Shown here: positions 62,906 through 64,000 of the stretch, piece after piece
How the letters are laid out: each line of letters begins with the position of its first letter
Position numbering within the stretch: the first letter of the stretch is position 1
Origin: Ignavibacteria bacterium
GTDB lineage: Bacteria; Bacteroidota; Ignavibacteria; Kapaibacteriales; UBA961
DNA: 64,000 bases
NCBI GenBank assembly: GCA_947491315.1
Contig: CANLII010000009.1
Location: 1-64,000 of the forward strand
Reading direction: 5' to 3'
The notes under the pieces: model-generated
Database searches by the model: none
What the model saw: only the letters and a program-made list of their open reading frames with translations
Told to the model about the DNA's origin: nothing
Program-made: the position numbers and the translations under genes

Positions 62906-64000
62906 ATGCCACAGTCAGCAATACATACAATGACCATGATCAAGGGGATTATTGTTTGCATGTTGTGCATTTTCATCTCTAATGGAATGCAGGCCAATCA
63001 GGGACTTCCAAAAAGCTCCATCATTCAATCAGATGTGAAAAAGTTCACTGTTCGTTTGAACGTCGAAATCATGGGATATGACACAATTCAAACAGTTGAT
63101 GGTCAAATAACGATTTTTCCGCAAATCAAACATGCAATCAGAAAGGGAAATCCAGGATCTCCCTCTGAAATCGTTTACTCAATTCCTCTCACAGTACCGG
63201 GTGAACAGCAATTTTCATTGCACTCATGTAAAACCGGAATGATTCAAAAAGTTCAAGGTTTGATATCACCGGTACCCACACTTGTAAAAGACTCAGAGAA
63301 TATTTCAGGTTTCATTCATCGAATTGATGAAGCTCTTTATGCAATCGAACACAAAACTAATTGGGCCGAAATCACCTATTCAGGAATTGCTCGTAATCGA
63401 CATATCGCACATCTAAACATCAAAGCTCTGAGAGTACATGCCATTACAGGAATATTGGAAATCCCCAAGACAATTGAATGTACGGTGATCTTCAATCCAA
63501 AGAATGTGAATTCCCCGATAATCGCTGATGATTTTGATGAGATTGATATATCCGCAAACCATAATGAAACAAGATCTTGGTTAGTTGAAAAACAGTCTGC
63601 ATTTGCTAAAATTATTCCAAAGACATTGAAACTGACAGGACCATGGGCAAAGGTAAATGTCAATCAGCAAGGCATTTATACATTAGATAAATCAGCACTC
63701 GCATCAGCAGGAATCAATGTTGGCAAGGATCTAATCTCTACAATTAAAGTATTTGGTCTCGGTGGCACAATGCTGCCCGAACATGTTGACTCAGCTTTGG
63801 CGAATACAATGTCAGAACAGCCGATCATTGTCAAGACAAACAATGATGGTGAACTCGATGCCATTTATTTCTATGGCGAACCTGCAAAAGGTTTTCGATT
63901 GGATACAGATGAAGCAGGAAAAAATCTTGATTTCAGACATTTCACTCATCCTTATGACAATGAGTCTTCATACTTGATCACCATTGGTGGTGCTTCCGGA
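62906..64000 (+). CDS. porU: Type IX secretion sortase PorU (C25-like), N-terminal part
   Basis: 365 codons, open through the right edge; the full protein would be ~1100-1300 residues and the peptidase domain is beyond the window. A signal peptide is visible near residues 10-30 (MIKGIIVCMLCIFISNGMQA). The region NQQGIYTLDKSALASAGINV, then KDLISTIKVFGLGGTMLPE, and LDAIYFYGEPAKGFRLD, is the characteristic PorU N-terminal stretch (GIYKIxxDLxxAGI, KVFGNGGGxLPE, YGExPxxW). PorU removes the C-terminal sorting domain from T9SS cargo and attaches it to lipopolysaccharide. Four cargo-like features in this window (1-3033, 17159, 56987) would be its substrates. Start at ATG 62906 with AAGGAG. Confidence 0.85.
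   Translation, partial: MPQSAIHTMTMIKGIIVCMLCIFISNGMQANQGLPKSSIIQSDVKKFTVRLNVEIMGYDTIQTVDGQITIFPQIKHAIRKGNPGSPSEIVYSIPLTVPGEQQFSLHSCKTGMIQKVQGLISPVPTLVKDSENISGFIHRIDEALYAIEHKTNWAEITYSGIARNRHIAHLNIKALRVHAITGILEIPKTIECTVIFNPKNVNSPIIADDFDEIDISANHNETRSWLVEKQSAFAKIIPKTLKLTGPWAKVNVNQQGIYTLDKSALASAGINVGKDLISTIKVFGLGGTMLPEHVDSALANTMSEQPIIVKTNNDGELDAIYFYGEPAKGFRLDTDEAGKNLDFRHFTHPYDNESSYLITIGGASG

Overview
The window looks like chromosome from a moderately AT-rich, Bacteroidota-like (FCB group) bacterium, possibly the Kapabacteria/Ignavibacteria side; the phylum is an inference. The main evidence is a type IX secretion signature: three large secreted proteins end in Por-type C-terminal sorting domains, and the N-terminal part of a PorU-like sortase runs off the right edge. 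Several genes also have Bacteroidota-type promoters (TTTG or TTG, 19-20 nt, TAnnTTTG). The ribosomal operon order is that of a typical free-living bacterium. No tRNA, rRNA, prophage or CRISPR array was recognised.

Layout. 1-3033: 3' part of a secreted beta-helix cargo protein. 3034-3310: terminator and clustered 25-bp palindromic repeats. 3279-4769 (-): carotenoid desaturase. 4942-15326: a rightward exopolysaccharide or O-antigen operon (RfbB-like dehydratase, UDP-sugar dehydrogenase, UDP-GlcNAc 2-epimerase, Wza-like exporter, Wzi-like outer-membrane protein, two GT2 enzymes, and a WbaP-type initiating phosphosugar transferase). 15323-18832: two envelope proteins, a PlsC-type acyltransferase and a T9SS-exported HExxH protease. 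19082-40096: an essentially continuous str/S10/spc/alpha ribosomal supercluster with two different EF-G genes around rpsL-rpsG, and with rpsD missing from its usual place. 40160-43770: pdxA, kynU and murC. 43971-44871: an IS200-like REP-associated transposase (RAYT) embedded in tandem 25-bp hairpin repeats. 44866-53776: yciH, purF, a thioredoxin, a peroxiredoxin, the relocated rpsD, ribD, yicC, gmk, an rsmB-like gene and gmd. 53808-62491 (-): a lipoprotein, an M1 aminopeptidase, a 1554-residue T9SS cargo protein and a LysE-family exporter. 62906-64000: porU-like gene, partial.

The most unusual structure is the RAYT/repeat system. The 25-bp units occur in two places about 41 kb apart and in both orientations. 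Their stems show three alternative but internally compensated base pairs (GCCCC/GGGGC, GCTCC/GGAGC, GCACC/GGTGC), while the linker is conserved. This suggests selection on a hairpin that a single-copy HUH transposase recognises. Other notable points are the rpsD displacement with structured leaders at both the old and new sites, the split EF-G pair, and a candidate leaderless transcript. All functional calls come from reading the sequence; no database search was run.
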